Positions 1 to 10,217 of a stretch of 34,530 nucleotides of DNA are shown here, piece after piece. Numbering within the stretch: position 1 is the stretch's first letter; every line of letters starts with the position of its first letter. The stretch lies in contig JAKEFK010000019.1 of the NCBI GenBank assembly GCA_022616075.1, positions 1 to 34,530 on the forward strand, written 5' to 3'. Both the position numbers and the translations under genes were made by a program. Below the pieces are notes generated by a model that worked only from the letters and a program-made list of their open reading frames with translations, was not told the origin of the DNA and ran no database searches. Origin of the DNA: a bacterium (lineage in GTDB: Bacteria; Acidobacteriota; HRBIN11; JAKEFK01).

Positions 1-210
1 AAACGAAAATGGAGTCTGGAAGATGAAAACATGCAGCTTCGCATTTATTTGCCGATTTCAGCTGCGCCTCTGATATGCCCTGCGCGGGTTCGCTGGGTGA
101 AAGAAGACGGAAGTTCCTCCGCTATGGGTCTGGAAATGTACCTGACTCAGACTCTGAAGAGGGAACTCAACAAGTGGCTTAAGCAAAATGAGAAGAAGCA
201 GCTCAAGTAA
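1..210 (+). CDS. C-terminal fragment of a PilZ-domain-like protein (5' end outside window)
   Basis: Frame 1 is open from the window edge to TAA at 208-210 and gives 69 residues. The fragment reads as the last beta strands of a PilZ-type barrel: a hydrophobic strand, then ARVRWVKEDG, then AMGLEMYL. This matches the usual PilZ pattern of an (R/K)V-W-V strand, a turn, and a G-(L/I/V)-(E/Q)-F strand. A charged Lys/Glu-rich tail follows. PilZ domains commonly bind cyclic di-GMP, but the RxxxR and D/NxSxxG binding motifs would lie in the missing N-terminal part, so ligand binding cannot be judged. The gene converges on kdsC, with a REP-like palindrome filling the junction directly after this stop codon. 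The fold call is moderate because less than one domain is visible. Confidence 0.6.
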   Translation, partial: KRKWSLEDENMQLRIYLPISAAPLICPARVRWVKEDGSSSAMGLEMYLTQTLKRELNKWLKQNEKKQLK

Positions 211-275
211 GCAGAGTAGCGCGGACGTCCCGTCTGCGAAGCTCCCGCCGGCGAGACGCCCGCGCTACTTTGTTT
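208..275. repeat. REP-like palindrome, full two-arm copy, at a convergent junction
   Basis: Outer arms AGTAGCGCGG (215-224) and CCGCGCTACT (260-269) are reverse complements. Each arm also contains its own small hairpin, for example GGCGAGACGCC. A T-rich end (TTTGTTT) follows the right arm. The element abuts the TAA of the PilZ-like gene on one side and the TAA of kdsC on the other. The stem with T-rich flank on either strand could act as a bidirectional terminator; that role is inferred. Confidence 0.85.
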
Positions 276-798
276 ACAAAAACTGCTCCAGAATTTTTTC
301 CTCTTTCCCCTGGGCGGCCAGCAAAAAATCCGTTAACTCGCGAACCGCGCCCTCTCCACCTGCTTTGCTCAATTGCAGGTCCACTCGACTCTTCACATGG
401 TGGTGCGCGTTTTGCGGCGCAACGGAGAGACCGACTCTTAGCAAAACCGGTAGATCCGGAAGATCGTCTCCTGCGTAGGCAATCTCCTCGGGAGAGAGTC
501 CGTATTTTCGCATGATTTCAGCCAGCACCGGCAGCTTATCCATCGTGTCCATGTACAAATCTTCTATCTTCAATTCATCGCAACGCATCCTCAACGATGG
601 TGAAGAGCGTCCGCTGATGATTCCAATTCGAATTCCGGCTTTCATCGCGCAAACCATTCCAAATCCATCATGAATGGAAAAATGTTTTAGCTCCTCTCCT
701 TGCGGTGTGAGCAGAACCTGCCCACTGGTCATTACCCCGTCCACATCGAGCAACAACATTTTGATTTTGCGGGCCTTTTCCACTAATGGATTATTCAT
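274..798 (-). CDS. kdsC: 3-deoxy-D-manno-octulosonate 8-phosphate phosphatase (KdsC)
   Basis: This cytosolic HAD-superfamily phosphatase of 174 residues hydrolyses Kdo-8-phosphate to Kdo and phosphate. It is the step between KdsA and KdsB in LPS inner-core synthesis. The catalytic Asp pair is visible as LLLDVDGVMTSG near residues 15-26. Motif II is ISGRSS near residue 61, and the Mg-binding GDDLPDLPVL lies near residues 111-120. It has the short cap-less C1-type architecture and length of KdsC. The ATG lies 3 nt downstream of the kdsD stop, so it is the last gene of the kdsB-pyrG-kdsA-kdsD-kdsC operon. Its stop codon TAA is flush with a REP-like palindrome. The predicted tail (KEEKILEQFL) is ordinary and not repeat-derived. 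The identification is firm. Confidence 0.95.
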   Translation of the reverse strand: MNNPLVEKARKIKMLLLDVDGVMTSGQVLLTPQGEELKHFSIHDGFGMVCAMKAGIRIGIISGRSSPSLRMRCDELKIEDLYMDTMDKLPVLAEIMRKYGLSPEEIAYAGDDLPDLPVLLRVGLSVAPQNAHHHVKSRVDLQLSKAGGEGAVRELTDFLLAAQGKEEKILEQFL

Positions 799-801
799 GG
801 G

Positions 802-1754
802 TCAAAACATTTCCGTTTGCCACAAATCATGAATGTGAAGGATGCCCTTCATTTTTTTATGTTCGTCCAGAACGATCAGAGAAGTAATTCGCATCTGTTC
901 CATCAGATTCAAAGCTTTCGTGGCAAGCTCCTGGTCCGGAATCGTTTTCGGATTGGCAGTCATGCAATCCGCCGCGGTGCGCTGAAGCAAGCGGTCATCT
1001 TTCTCCAGATGCCTTCTGAGATCACCATCAGAAATGACTCCGATCACACGCTCCTCCGCGTCCAAAACGCTGGTGATTCCTATGCCTTTCCGCGACATTT
1101 CGTAGATCACATCCTTCATCGGAGTATCCCCATGCACTTTAGGTATGCGATCTCCCGTTCGCATAAGATCGCTCACTTTCAGCAGTTTTTTACCCAGCTT
1201 TCCGCCTGGATGCAATCGCGCAAAATCTTCAGGCTGGAATCCGCGTTTTTCCATCAGACACATCGCCAAGGCATCACCCATCGCCAGCGCAGCAGTTGTG
1301 GAGGCCGTGGGAACAAGATTCAAAGGACACGCTTCCTCCGAAACAGACACATCGATGACGATGTCGCTGTGCTTCGCAAGAGTGGATTCCATACTTCCTG
1401 TAAGAGAAATCAGCGGCACACCGACTCTTTTGACCCATTCGAGCAACGGGAGCAGTTCTCCTGTTTCTCCGCTGTTTGAAATTGCAATCAGAACATCTCC
1501 CGGAACGATCATTCCCAGATCGCCATGAATCGCTTCTGCGGGATGTATGAAAAGAGAGGGAATGCCTGTGCTGGAAAAAGTTGCAGCAATTTTTTTGCAG
1601 ATGATTCCGGATTTTCCCATTCCCGTTAATACCACCCGTCCTTTGCATCCGTCCAACAGCATCACCGCTTTCTCGAAACGGTAGTCAACACGGTCTATCA
1701 ACCCGGCGATTGCGTTTGCTTCGCTTTCGAGAACACGACGCGCAGTTTCGTGAA

Positions 1755-1758
<4 letters not shown>
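802..1758 (-). CDS. kdsD: D-arabinose 5-phosphate isomerase (KdsD/KpsF family)
   Basis: This enzyme interconverts ribulose 5-phosphate and arabinose 5-phosphate, the aldose precursor of Kdo-8-P. The 318-residue protein has an N-terminal SIS domain (about 30-170) with VVLTGMGKSG and the serine-rich ISNSGET. Two CBS domains follow (about 200-318), containing ISDGDLRRHLEK and a second CBS ending GILHIHDLW. Domain order and length are typical of KdsD/KpsF/GutQ. The start is TTG at 1756-1758, overlapping the kdsA stop as TTGA. The next in-frame Met is about 31 residues in and would cut conserved sequence, so the TTG is preferred. The CBS pair may sense adenylates, but no ligand can be read from the sequence. 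Confidence 0.95.
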
Positions 1759-4216
<2,458 letters not shown>

Positions 4217-4230
4217 TCATCTCCTCTTTC

Positions 4231-4288
4231 TTAATCATAATCGTGATCTTGATCGTGATCGAATCGTGCTCGTGAATCTTTATCGATC
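4231..4288. repeat. Degenerate AATCGTGATCTTG-type simple repeat between kdsB and pyrG
   Basis: The segment repeats words such as AATCGTGATCTT, GATCGTGATCG and ATCGATCTT. It is the same word set as the 143-bp element at 11067-11209. It fills most of the 78-bp kdsB-pyrG spacer, leaving the pyrG ribosome-binding site (CTCCTC on the + strand, 4221-4226) intact. Confidence 0.65.
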
Positions 4289-5041
4289 TTATGCATCTAG
4301 TATTTTCTCGTTCCCTTCCACAAGTTTTCTGATTCGTTGCAGATCCTCAGGCGTATCTACTCCAAAGACATGAGTCCCGGTGAGTCCTACTTTAATCCTT
4401 GCACCATGTTCCAGGGCTCGCAACTGTTCAAGATCTTCCAGCTTCTCCAGCATGGAGGGACCCCACTGCGTGAACTGGATCAAAAAATCACGGCGATACG
4501 CGTAAAGACCAACGTGTCTGTAAAAATGCCCGGGAACGTCCTCTTCTTTTTCTAAATAAGGGATGGGCGCCCTTGAAAAATAGAGAGCATATCCCTTTTC
4601 ATCCGTTACGACCTTCACCACGTTCGGATTCACCAGATCCTCGACGTTGGATACAGGCGCTTTCAATGTTGCCATATCCGCCGAAGAATCCTCCTCTAAG
4701 AGACCCACCGTCTGATCAATCGACCGAAAATCAATGAGCGGCTCATCTCCCTGAATATTCACCACGATATCGGCAGCCATACTCTGAATCGCTTCCGCAA
4801 TTCGATCGGTTCCAGATCGATGCTCACTGCCCGTTAATACGACTTCCGCGCCAAACCCGAGCGCAGCTTTATGTATGCGCTCATCGTCAGTCGCAATCAA
4901 CACCCGGTCTAAACTACGAGCGCGGCAGGAACGATGGTAAACGTGATAAAGGAGAGGCTTCCCCTGTAGATCCGCCAGCGCTTTCCCTGGCAGACGGCTG
5001 GATCCATACCTTGCCGGTATTACACCCACTACAAAAGGCAT
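4289..5041 (-). CDS. kdsB: 3-deoxy-manno-octulosonate cytidylyltransferase (CMP-Kdo synthetase, KdsB)
   Basis: KdsB activates Kdo with CTP to CMP-Kdo, the sugar donor for Kdo transferases of LPS. The 250-residue protein opens with the nucleotidyltransferase loop VGVIPARYGSSRLPGKAL. It continues with VLIATDDERI, the SGTDRIAEA motif, VVNIQGDEPLI and the C-terminal HVFGVDTPEDLQRI, all typical of KdsB. It is the first gene of the Kdo operon. Its ATG follows TAGG directly, giving only a weak ribosome-binding site. Upstream lies a 149-bp divergent spacer shared with the MerR-like gene, containing an octamer repeat and a strong rightward promoter. No convincing leftward promoter was identified. Confidence 0.97.
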   Translation of the reverse strand: MPFVVGVIPARYGSSRLPGKALADLQGKPLLYHVYHRSCRARSLDRVLIATDDERIHKAALGFGAEVVLTGSEHRSGTDRIAEAIQSMAADIVVNIQGDEPLIDFRSIDQTVGLLEEDSSADMATLKAPVSNVEDLVNPNVVKVVTDEKGYALYFSRAPIPYLEKEEDVPGHFYRHVGLYAYRRDFLIQFTQWGPSMLEKLEDLEQLRALEHGARIKVGLTGTHVFGVDTPEDLQRIRKLVEGNEKILDA

Positions 5042-5076
5042 CCTACAAACACAAAGCTTAGTGTACTTGAAAAAGG

Positions 5077-5108
5077 TTCAAGGGTTCAAGCGTTCAAAAG
5101 TTCCAGGG
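5077..5108. repeat. Four imperfect tandem octamers (TTCAAGGG type)
   Basis: The units TTCAAGGG, TTCAAGCG, TTCAAAAG and TTCCAGGG run in tandem with period 8. They lie upstream of kdsB and the divergent MerR-like gene. No function is apparent. Confidence 0.75.
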
Positions 5109-5155
5109 GGTAAAACTTTGGGCGAGCACTCGCGTTTAAGAATATGAAAAACACC

Positions 5156-5190
5156 TTGACAGTATTACAGTATTTATATATATTACTGTC
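5156..5190 (+). promoter_or_regulatory. Sigma70-type promoter with overlapping operator-like dyad; predicted leaderless start
   Basis: TTGACA (5156-5161) and TATATT (5179-5184) are separated by 17 bp. The expected transcription start, about 7 nt beyond the -10, falls on or next to the ATG at 5191, so the message would be leaderless. The word ACAGTA occurs twice as a direct repeat (ACAGTATT at 5159-5166 and 5167-5174) and once inverted (TACTGT, 5184-5189). GACAGTA (5158-5164) and TACTGTC (5184-5190) form a dyad across the promoter. Autoregulation by the downstream MerR-like protein is inferred. Confidence 0.7.
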
Positions 5191-5703
5191 ATGATCAAGG
5201 TGGAACGTTACACGCTGGAGATGTTGTCCCGAAAAATGGTTGAGTTTTTGAAGGAATACGACTTATTGGACGCTCAGCAGGACGGCAGGGTCTCATCGGT
5301 GCCGGACAGCAGGACCGTTCGATATTACACAACACTTGGATTGCTGGACCGGCCTTTCCTGGAAGGCCGCGAGGCACGATATGGTCGCCGGCACATCCTC
5401 CAGTTGCTTGCCATTAAAGCTTTGCAGGGGAATCAGATTCCTCTTTCCGAAATCCAGGCACGGCTTTACGGAAAGACAGAGCGCGAACTGGAGTCGCTGC
5501 TGGCTAGTTTTGCTAAACAGAAAAAGCGGGTTTCAGAAATCAAGCGGCCATTGGTCTGGCGCGAGATCATCATCGAACCCGGGTTGAAAGTTCTTACAGA
5601 AGAAAGCTGGTCACCAGTTTTAACGCAGTCTCAGATTGAGGAACGCATTCATGATGCGCTAAAAATCCTCCTTCAATATGCCGACAAAAAAATGGAGACA
5701 TGA
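5191..5703 (+). CDS. MerR-like transcriptional regulator
   Basis: This 170-residue protein is probably a DNA-binding regulator of the VIT-vWA gene it overlaps. A MerR-type winged-helix signature is seen as RTVRYYTTLGLLDRP (about 41-55), followed by the wing with YGRRHILQLLAIKALQ (about 66-81). IPLSEIQARLYGKTERELESLL continues into the MerR second helix pair. It has an unusual 40-residue helical N-terminal extension before the HTH, where most MerR proteins begin almost directly with it. No metal-binding cysteines are visible and no effector domain is recognised at the C-terminus. Its stop overlaps the next start as ATGA. The ATG follows a consensus promoter with no room for a ribosome-binding site. 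Confidence 0.8.
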   Translation: MIKVERYTLEMLSRKMVEFLKEYDLLDAQQDGRVSSVPDSRTVRYYTTLGLLDRPFLEGREARYGRRHILQLLAIKALQGNQIPLSEIQARLYGKTERELESLLASFAKQKKRVSEIKRPLVWREIIIEPGLKVLTEESWSPVLTQSQIEERIHDALKILLQYADKKMET

Positions 5704-8126
5704 ATATGAATAACGTACAAACAAAATCTCTTCCCTTGATTGAAACTGAACGTGGCGCTCATTCACCAGGCATGGGGACGCTAACGGTCACTATCGAAAA
5801 ACAATGTATCGCCTTACCTCTAAAAAAGTTGGCGATCCAGGCCTCTGTTGCGGATTTTGTTTCTGAAGTAACAATGCGACAAACGTTTCAAAATCCTTAT
5901 GCAGAACAACTGGAAGCCGTTTACATCTTCCCGCTCGCCGGTTCTGCTGCAATCCATCGCTTTGACCTGAAGGTTGGCGCCAGAACGATCCGTGGAATTG
6001 TAAAGGAACGGGAAGAGGCCCGGCGCGATTACGAGCGCGCACTCGATCAGGGAAAACGTACCGGCTTGCTGGAAAAGGAAAGAGATGATGTTTTCACAAT
6101 AAAGGTTGGGAATCTCCCTCCGGGCGAAGAAATCGAGGTGATGCTCACTTATTCTGAATCCCTTCCTTTCCAGGACAACGGCGCGACCGAGTTGAGACTT
6201 CCGCTGGTTGTCGCGCCCCGTTATATTCCAGGTGATCCGCTCACGCGTGGCGAGGTTGGAGACGGCGTGGAAAATGATACAGATGTTGTGCCGGATGGAT
6301 CTCGAATTACTCCTCCGCGATTGGCCGGCTTAAATCCCGTGATTTCGTTGAGCATTTCCGTGGATATTCTCAATCTGCCTTCTGCCGGTGTTGCGGATTT
6401 TTGCTGCTCACAACACGCGGTACGAACGCAATCAGAAAATGGTATCTGTCACCTTTCTCTTTCGCAGGAAGATGAGCTGCTGGATCGTGATTTTGTTCTG
6501 CGATGGCGGGTTGTCAGCGAAAGAATTCAGTCCTCATTGCTCATGCATCAGGAGGAAGATGGTGGCAGCATTGGAATGCTTTCGATTGTTCCCCCACGAC
6601 AAGAGGTTCCGCAAGCTCCTCGTGATGTGGTGTTTCTTCTGGACCGTTCCGGATCGATGGAAGGAGTCAAGATGGTTTCTGCAGCCCGCGCTTGCATAGC
6701 GCTTCTTGCTTCACTGAACCCAGGAGACAGATTTTGCATCCTCGCCTTTGACAATGAAGTCGAATGGTTTCCAGGTGAAAGAGGCTTTGTTGCTGCCGAT
6801 GAAGCGGGACGCGAAAGAGGACAAAGGTACTTGCACTCGATCCGCGCTCGCGGCGGAACAGAAATGTTCAACGCTTTTACCTGCGCGCTGCAAGCGGTGC
6901 AAGCCCGCGCTGATTCCGAGAAACGTGTTTCTCATTTTGTATTGATCACGGACGGTCAGGTTGGTGATGAATCTCGCATGCTACAGCGGATGCAATCAGA
7001 GTTACGTGGCACGCGCGTTTTTACGGTTGGAGTTGATACGGCGGTAAATCAGGCTTTCTTACAAAGACTCGCAGCTCTTGGAGGAGGCACTTCCAGTTTC
7101 GTTGAGCCGGGCGTTCAGGTGGAAGAAGCCTTGCAGCACATCGCAAGAGATATCGGAACGCCTGTGGTTACGGATTTGAAAATGGAAGAAATCGGTTGCG
7201 GGTTGGACCGCGATTCCATAACACCGGAAAGACTCCCTGATCTTTTTTCCGGCAGGCCGGTCATTGTCTTTTTTCGTTTGAAGACAGTGGGTAAGATCCG
7301 CATCAACGGCGTTTGTCCGGACGGGAGCGTTTTCCAGCAGCTTGTTGAAGCGCATAGTGTGCCGTTGAACGCTTTGCCAAAGCTGTGGGCCAGATCACGG
7401 GTCATGGATCTGGAAGATAGATTTCGAATTGATCGTGATCGCCAATCGGAATGGAAACAAAAGATCATTGAGTTGGCGCTGAAGTACTCACTTCTCACGC
7501 GGTTTACGGCTTTTGTTGTAATCGATGAAACTGAAATCGTGAATGCGGACGGAAGCAGGAGAAAAGTCGTTCAACCGGTTCACATGCCGGCACGGTGGGA
7601 AATGGATGCCGACATGGCGCACCAGGCTCCCGCTTCAGGAGCGTTCCTGTGTATGCAAGCTTCTCCTCCTCCAGTGCTTCGAAGCGCTTCGGCTCCAGCC
7701 GAGTGGTGGGAATCAGCCACTGATAAACTCGGCTCGCTGATTCAGGAACGCAAAAGGAAGAAGAATGAACGCCGAAAAAGCCGGGGCCTTATGAAGGAGC
7801 TCGATGCTTTCACTGACGTCATCCAACAATTCACAGCAGAAATTGATGCCGGCATCATTCCCTCATCAGAAAAGTTGGAACGGGCACGAACGAAATTGAT
7901 GCAAGCACTTCTTGCAGCAAACCTGGATCTCGAGCTGGCACGTTTGGTCGAATTCTTGAGGCGGGAGGCAAGGGAATTGGTTCGCGCATTAAGCAATCCT
8001 TCTATTTCGCCGGCGATGCTCAAGCCCATCTTTGAAAAGAACGGTAAGCTTTTTCAGGAAGTGCGCCAAGAGTCGCTTAAAAAACTCGGTGCACCGGCGG
8101 ATCGATTCTGGGAGAAAAGTATTTAA
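5700..8126 (+). CDS. VIT and von Willebrand factor A domain protein (inter-alpha-trypsin-inhibitor-like)
   Basis: This 808-residue protein has an N-terminal VIT domain (about 25-150; typical EAVYIFPLAGSAAIHRFDL) and a vWA domain (about 300-480). The vWA domain has an intact MIDAS: DRSGS at residue 315, the Thr in GGTEMFNAF near 386 and the Asp of ITDGQVGDE near 417. The C-terminal 150 residues are charged and helical. There is no signal peptide, LPXTG motif or transmembrane segment, so it is probably cytosolic, unlike sortase-target relatives. ATG at 5700 overlaps the regulator's stop, but TGGAG at 5693-5697 is better spaced for the second ATG at 5706. A MoxR ATPase, the usual partner of vWA proteins, lies 2 kb away on the opposite strand. 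The stop TAA is flush with a REP-like element. Confidence 0.92.
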   Translation: MNMNNVQTKSLPLIETERGAHSPGMGTLTVTIEKQCIALPLKKLAIQASVADFVSEVTMRQTFQNPYAEQLEAVYIFPLAGSAAIHRFDLKVGARTIRGIVKEREEARRDYERALDQGKRTGLLEKERDDVFTIKVGNLPPGEEIEVMLTYSESLPFQDNGATELRLPLVVAPRYIPGDPLTRGEVGDGVENDTDVVPDGSRITPPRLAGLNPVISLSISVDILNLPSAGVADFCCSQHAVRTQSENGICHLSLSQEDELLDRDFVLRWRVVSERIQSSLLMHQEEDGGSIGMLSIVPPRQEVPQAPRDVVFLLDRSGSMEGVKMVSAARACIALLASLNPGDRFCILAFDNEVEWFPGERGFVAADEAGRERGQRYLHSIRARGGTEMFNAFTCALQAVQARADSEKRVSHFVLITDGQVGDESRMLQRMQSELRGTRVFTVGVDTAVNQAFLQRLAALGGGTSSFVEPGVQVEEALQHIARDIGTPVVTDLKMEEIGCGLDRDSITPERLPDLFSGRPVIVFFRLKTVGKIRINGVCPDGSVFQQLVEAHSVPLNALPKLWARSRVMDLEDRFRIDRDRQSEWKQKIIELALKYSLLTRFTAFVVIDETEIVNADGSRRKVVQPVHMPARWEMDADMAHQAPASGAFLCMQASPPPVLRSASAPAEWWESATDKLGSLIQERKRKKNERRKSRGLMKELDAFTDVIQQFTAEIDAGIIPSSEKLERARTKLMQALLAANLDLELARLVEFLRREARELVRALSNPSISPAMLKPIFEKNGKLFQEVRQESLKKLGAPADRFWEKSI

Positions 8127-8190
8127 ACAAAGTAGCGCAGACGTCCCGTCTGCGTCAGCCTCAGGCAAGACGCCTGAGCTACTTTGTTAA
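8124..8190. repeat. REP-like palindrome, full copy, between convergent genes
   Basis: AAACAAAGTAGC at 8127-8138 and GCTACTTTGTT at 8178-8188 are inverted. The left arm contains the perfect hairpin CGCAGACG-TCC-CGTCTGCG and the right arm TCAGGC-AAGAC-GCCTGA. The stop TAA of the VIT-vWA gene is the first trinucleotide of the element. AAGAGT/ACTCTT (8189-8206 region) extends the dyad towards the 657-codon gene. Confidence 0.88.
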
Positions 8191-8204
8191 GAGTGTTTAA
8201 ACTC

Positions 8205-10178
8205 TTACCAGATGTAGCCCTTCGCATGTTCGCGGACAGATTTATCGGCAAGAATATGAAAAGTGCGAATCTTCTGGAGCATTACAGGAGAGAGTTGAGA
8301 AAGAGGAACGTATAAAATTCGTTTGCCGTAACGGCCGGCGATTGTTTGAAATGCGGGCCGTGGCGGCTTCGGCGCGGCGTACAGCACGAAACGTTCGAGT
8401 CCATAATCGATTCCCGCCAGAAGCAAACGCTCCGCGCAGTTAGCGGCATAGCGATAGGCAGGATCATGAAAAACATCAAAGAGCCTTCCGGGAGGCATTG
8501 TCATTAAGAACCCGCCATAAATGGATTTCTGAATACCCGGACCCACTGTTCGTTCTTGCGGATTCGTGGCGTAAAAGGCCATGTCCGATTCCTGATGATG
8601 TTCTCCCAGCCAGGTAACCGTGTACGGATACTTGCTCTCATCCTCATCGTAAATCACAACAAGCGCATCAACGGAACCCTTCACAGTCATGTTTTCTTGA
8701 ACAAATATCTTTCCTGTATGCCAGTTACGAATTGTTTCTCTTAAATCGATTCCATCCAGCAGAGATGTTTCGAACGGACGAATCCTTTTTCGCTCCTCGC
8801 TGAGTATACTTTTTCCTTTGCTCCTGAGATAGCGTCCGTAGTCTTCAATCACTATGTCTTCAGGCTGGTAAGAACAAATGCTGAAAGGTGAAAAAGAAAA
8901 TTTCTCTTTTGGTTTCCTCTGCTTTTCATTTCGTTTCAAAAAACGGGGTAAGGAGGAACGAGGTTTCAAGGGAGCGTGCGGGTTCATCCGAACTTTTTGG
9001 ACCAGTGGAAAAATATCACCGGCGCGTAATTCGATGATTTCAAGGTCAGACGGACCATGTTGTGCAGGATAATACGTTCCGATTTCCCACATGCGATAAC
9101 AAAAATGCGAGCTCACACAGCTTCGTCCTGCCGTCAGCAGCTCGAAAAAATCGGGCAGAAGCATGCTTTTGACGTTTGCATACTTTCTGGAAAAATTGCC
9201 GAGCATCAAGAGTTGTTGAGGGTTGATCCGGTCCCCGATTTCTTGCTCGTAATAACTGCGGCAGGCAAACAAGTAGCGTGTTTGTATTTCCTGTCTGTCA
9301 GGGGAGCTGGATCCGGCCACTTCAAAATGCGCGCGTTTGGCAAACGCTTCCAGGTTCTCCAGTTTCTTTCCCTGGATCACCTGAAGTGGCCCGGATTCGA
9401 CCGCAACCGGTTCTTTACTTTCCGATGTAGTTGAGGATCCGGATCTCTGCTGCTCATAAATAGCTGTGAAAAAGGGGAAGCAACCCATGATCTCTCCCAG
9501 TGAAGAAGAGCTCAAATGGTACAGCTTCGCCTGCACGGGATGTTCAAAGGGCTGCGGCTGGCGAATAGAAAGTTGATGCTTCAATCTTTGCAAATGCGAA
9601 ATCCCGCATACAACCAGAATTGGTCCTTCGTGTAAGGGCAGGACTTGTCCCTGCCCTTCATCTGCGGGGCGACCATAAAGGTCGCCCCTACCAGAGACGA
9701 TCTGCTGCAGATGAAAGGCCATTGCACTTTCCCGCATTTCATCCTGTTCGGCAACAAATTGCGGGCCATGTGAAAAGACTTCCTCACAGTACTTTTTATG
9801 ACCGATCCTGGAAAGTGCATACGTATCGGGCAGTGGATCAAAAACTTGCGGGTAGTCGCCCAATGTTAAGTCGATACAGTGAACGGGTAGATCGTTCTCT
9901 TTTGCCAATCGTGCGGTTTCTACAAACGGATCGACCGGCTCAATCCTGATGTAATTGCGTACAGTTCCACCGTAAAGAAGAATGGAAATTTTGGGTAATC
10001 TTTCGATTCCGCGCAGGATCAAGTTTTGAAGCTGAGATGGATATTCCAATGCTACAGCTTTTGGCCGAATCGTCCGAAACGCCTGAGCTGCAGCGAGTGT
10101 GAATTCATAGGAATGGTGAACAACGGGAAGAATGAAAAATGAGTCGATTTGTTCGAAATGCAAATCCTGCGAAGTCAT
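8205..10178 (-). CDS. Uncharacterised 657-aa protein with an EreA/ChaN/TraB-like N-terminal domain
   Basis: I do not recognise a named family. The N-terminus reads FILPVVHHSYEF, then a helix and RPKAVALEYPSQ (about 15-50). PILVVCGISHLQRLKHQL follows near 185-200. This His-strand-Glu ... G-x-x-H layout resembles the EreA/ChaN/TraB-type fold and the N-terminus of DUF5682-type proteins found beside MoxR and vWA genes. That likeness is by eye only. The remaining 400 residues contain a basic linker (about 400-430), ICSYQPEDIVIEDYGRYLRS, TVTWLGEHHQESDMAFY and GPGIQKSIYGGFLM, which suggest a folded second domain. No signal peptide or membrane segment is seen. Residues about 164-182 are encoded by dispersed palindromes. 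The gene follows moxR with 36 bp between them and converges on the VIT-vWA gene. Confidence 0.85.
   Translation of the reverse strand: MTSQDLHFEQIDSFFILPVVHHSYEFTLAAAQAFRTIRPKAVALEYPSQLQNLILRGIERLPKISILLYGGTVRNYIRIEPVDPFVETARLAKENDLPVHCIDLTLGDYPQVFDPLPDTYALSRIGHKKYCEEVFSHGPQFVAEQDEMRESAMAFHLQQIVSGRGDLYGRPADEGQGQVLPLHEGPILVVCGISHLQRLKHQLSIRQPQPFEHPVQAKLYHLSSSSLGEIMGCFPFFTAIYEQQRSGSSTTSESKEPVAVESGPLQVIQGKKLENLEAFAKRAHFEVAGSSSPDRQEIQTRYLFACRSYYEQEIGDRINPQQLLMLGNFSRKYANVKSMLLPDFFELLTAGRSCVSSHFCYRMWEIGTYYPAQHGPSDLEIIELRAGDIFPLVQKVRMNPHAPLKPRSSLPRFLKRNEKQRKPKEKFSFSPFSICSYQPEDIVIEDYGRYLRSKGKSILSEERKRIRPFETSLLDGIDLRETIRNWHTGKIFVQENMTVKGSVDALVVIYDEDESKYPYTVTWLGEHHQESDMAFYATNPQERTVGPGIQKSIYGGFLMTMPPGRLFDVFHDPAYRYAANCAERLLLAGIDYGLERFVLYAAPKPPRPAFQTIAGRYGKRILYVPLSQLSPVMLQKIRTFHILADKSVREHAKGYIW
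9635..9688. repeat. Pair of dispersed-type palindromes inside the 657-codon gene
   Basis: AGGGCAGG-ACTTGT-CCCTGCCCT (9635-9657) and GGGGCGACC-ATAAA-GGTCGCCCC (9666-9688) are near-perfect hairpins lying 8 bp apart. They are read through in frame in the 657-codon gene. Paired palindromes of this look are usually intergenic in bacterial genomes, so their place within a gene is odd. Confidence 0.8.
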
Positions 10179-10187
10179 TTTCTTTTT

Positions 10188-10217
10188 GCGGGCGAGACGC
10201 CCGCACTACTTTGTTTA
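10188..10217. repeat. REP-like element, single-arm copy, between moxR and the 657-codon gene
   Basis: One arm only: the hairpin GCGGGCG-AGA-CGCCCGC followed by ACTACTTTGTTT. Read on the minus strand, it begins exactly with the TAA stop codon of the MoxR gene (10215-10217). It ends about 10 nt before the ATG of the next gene. Confidence 0.85.

Noticed and set aside
817-1479. Long plus-strand reading frame opposite kdsD
   Set aside because: It lies antisense to well-conserved KdsD coding sequence, and its predicted protein resembles no family.
5700-8126. VIT-vWA protein as a sortase target
   Set aside because: There is no signal peptide, LPXTG-like motif or C-terminal membrane anchor, and no sortase gene nearby.
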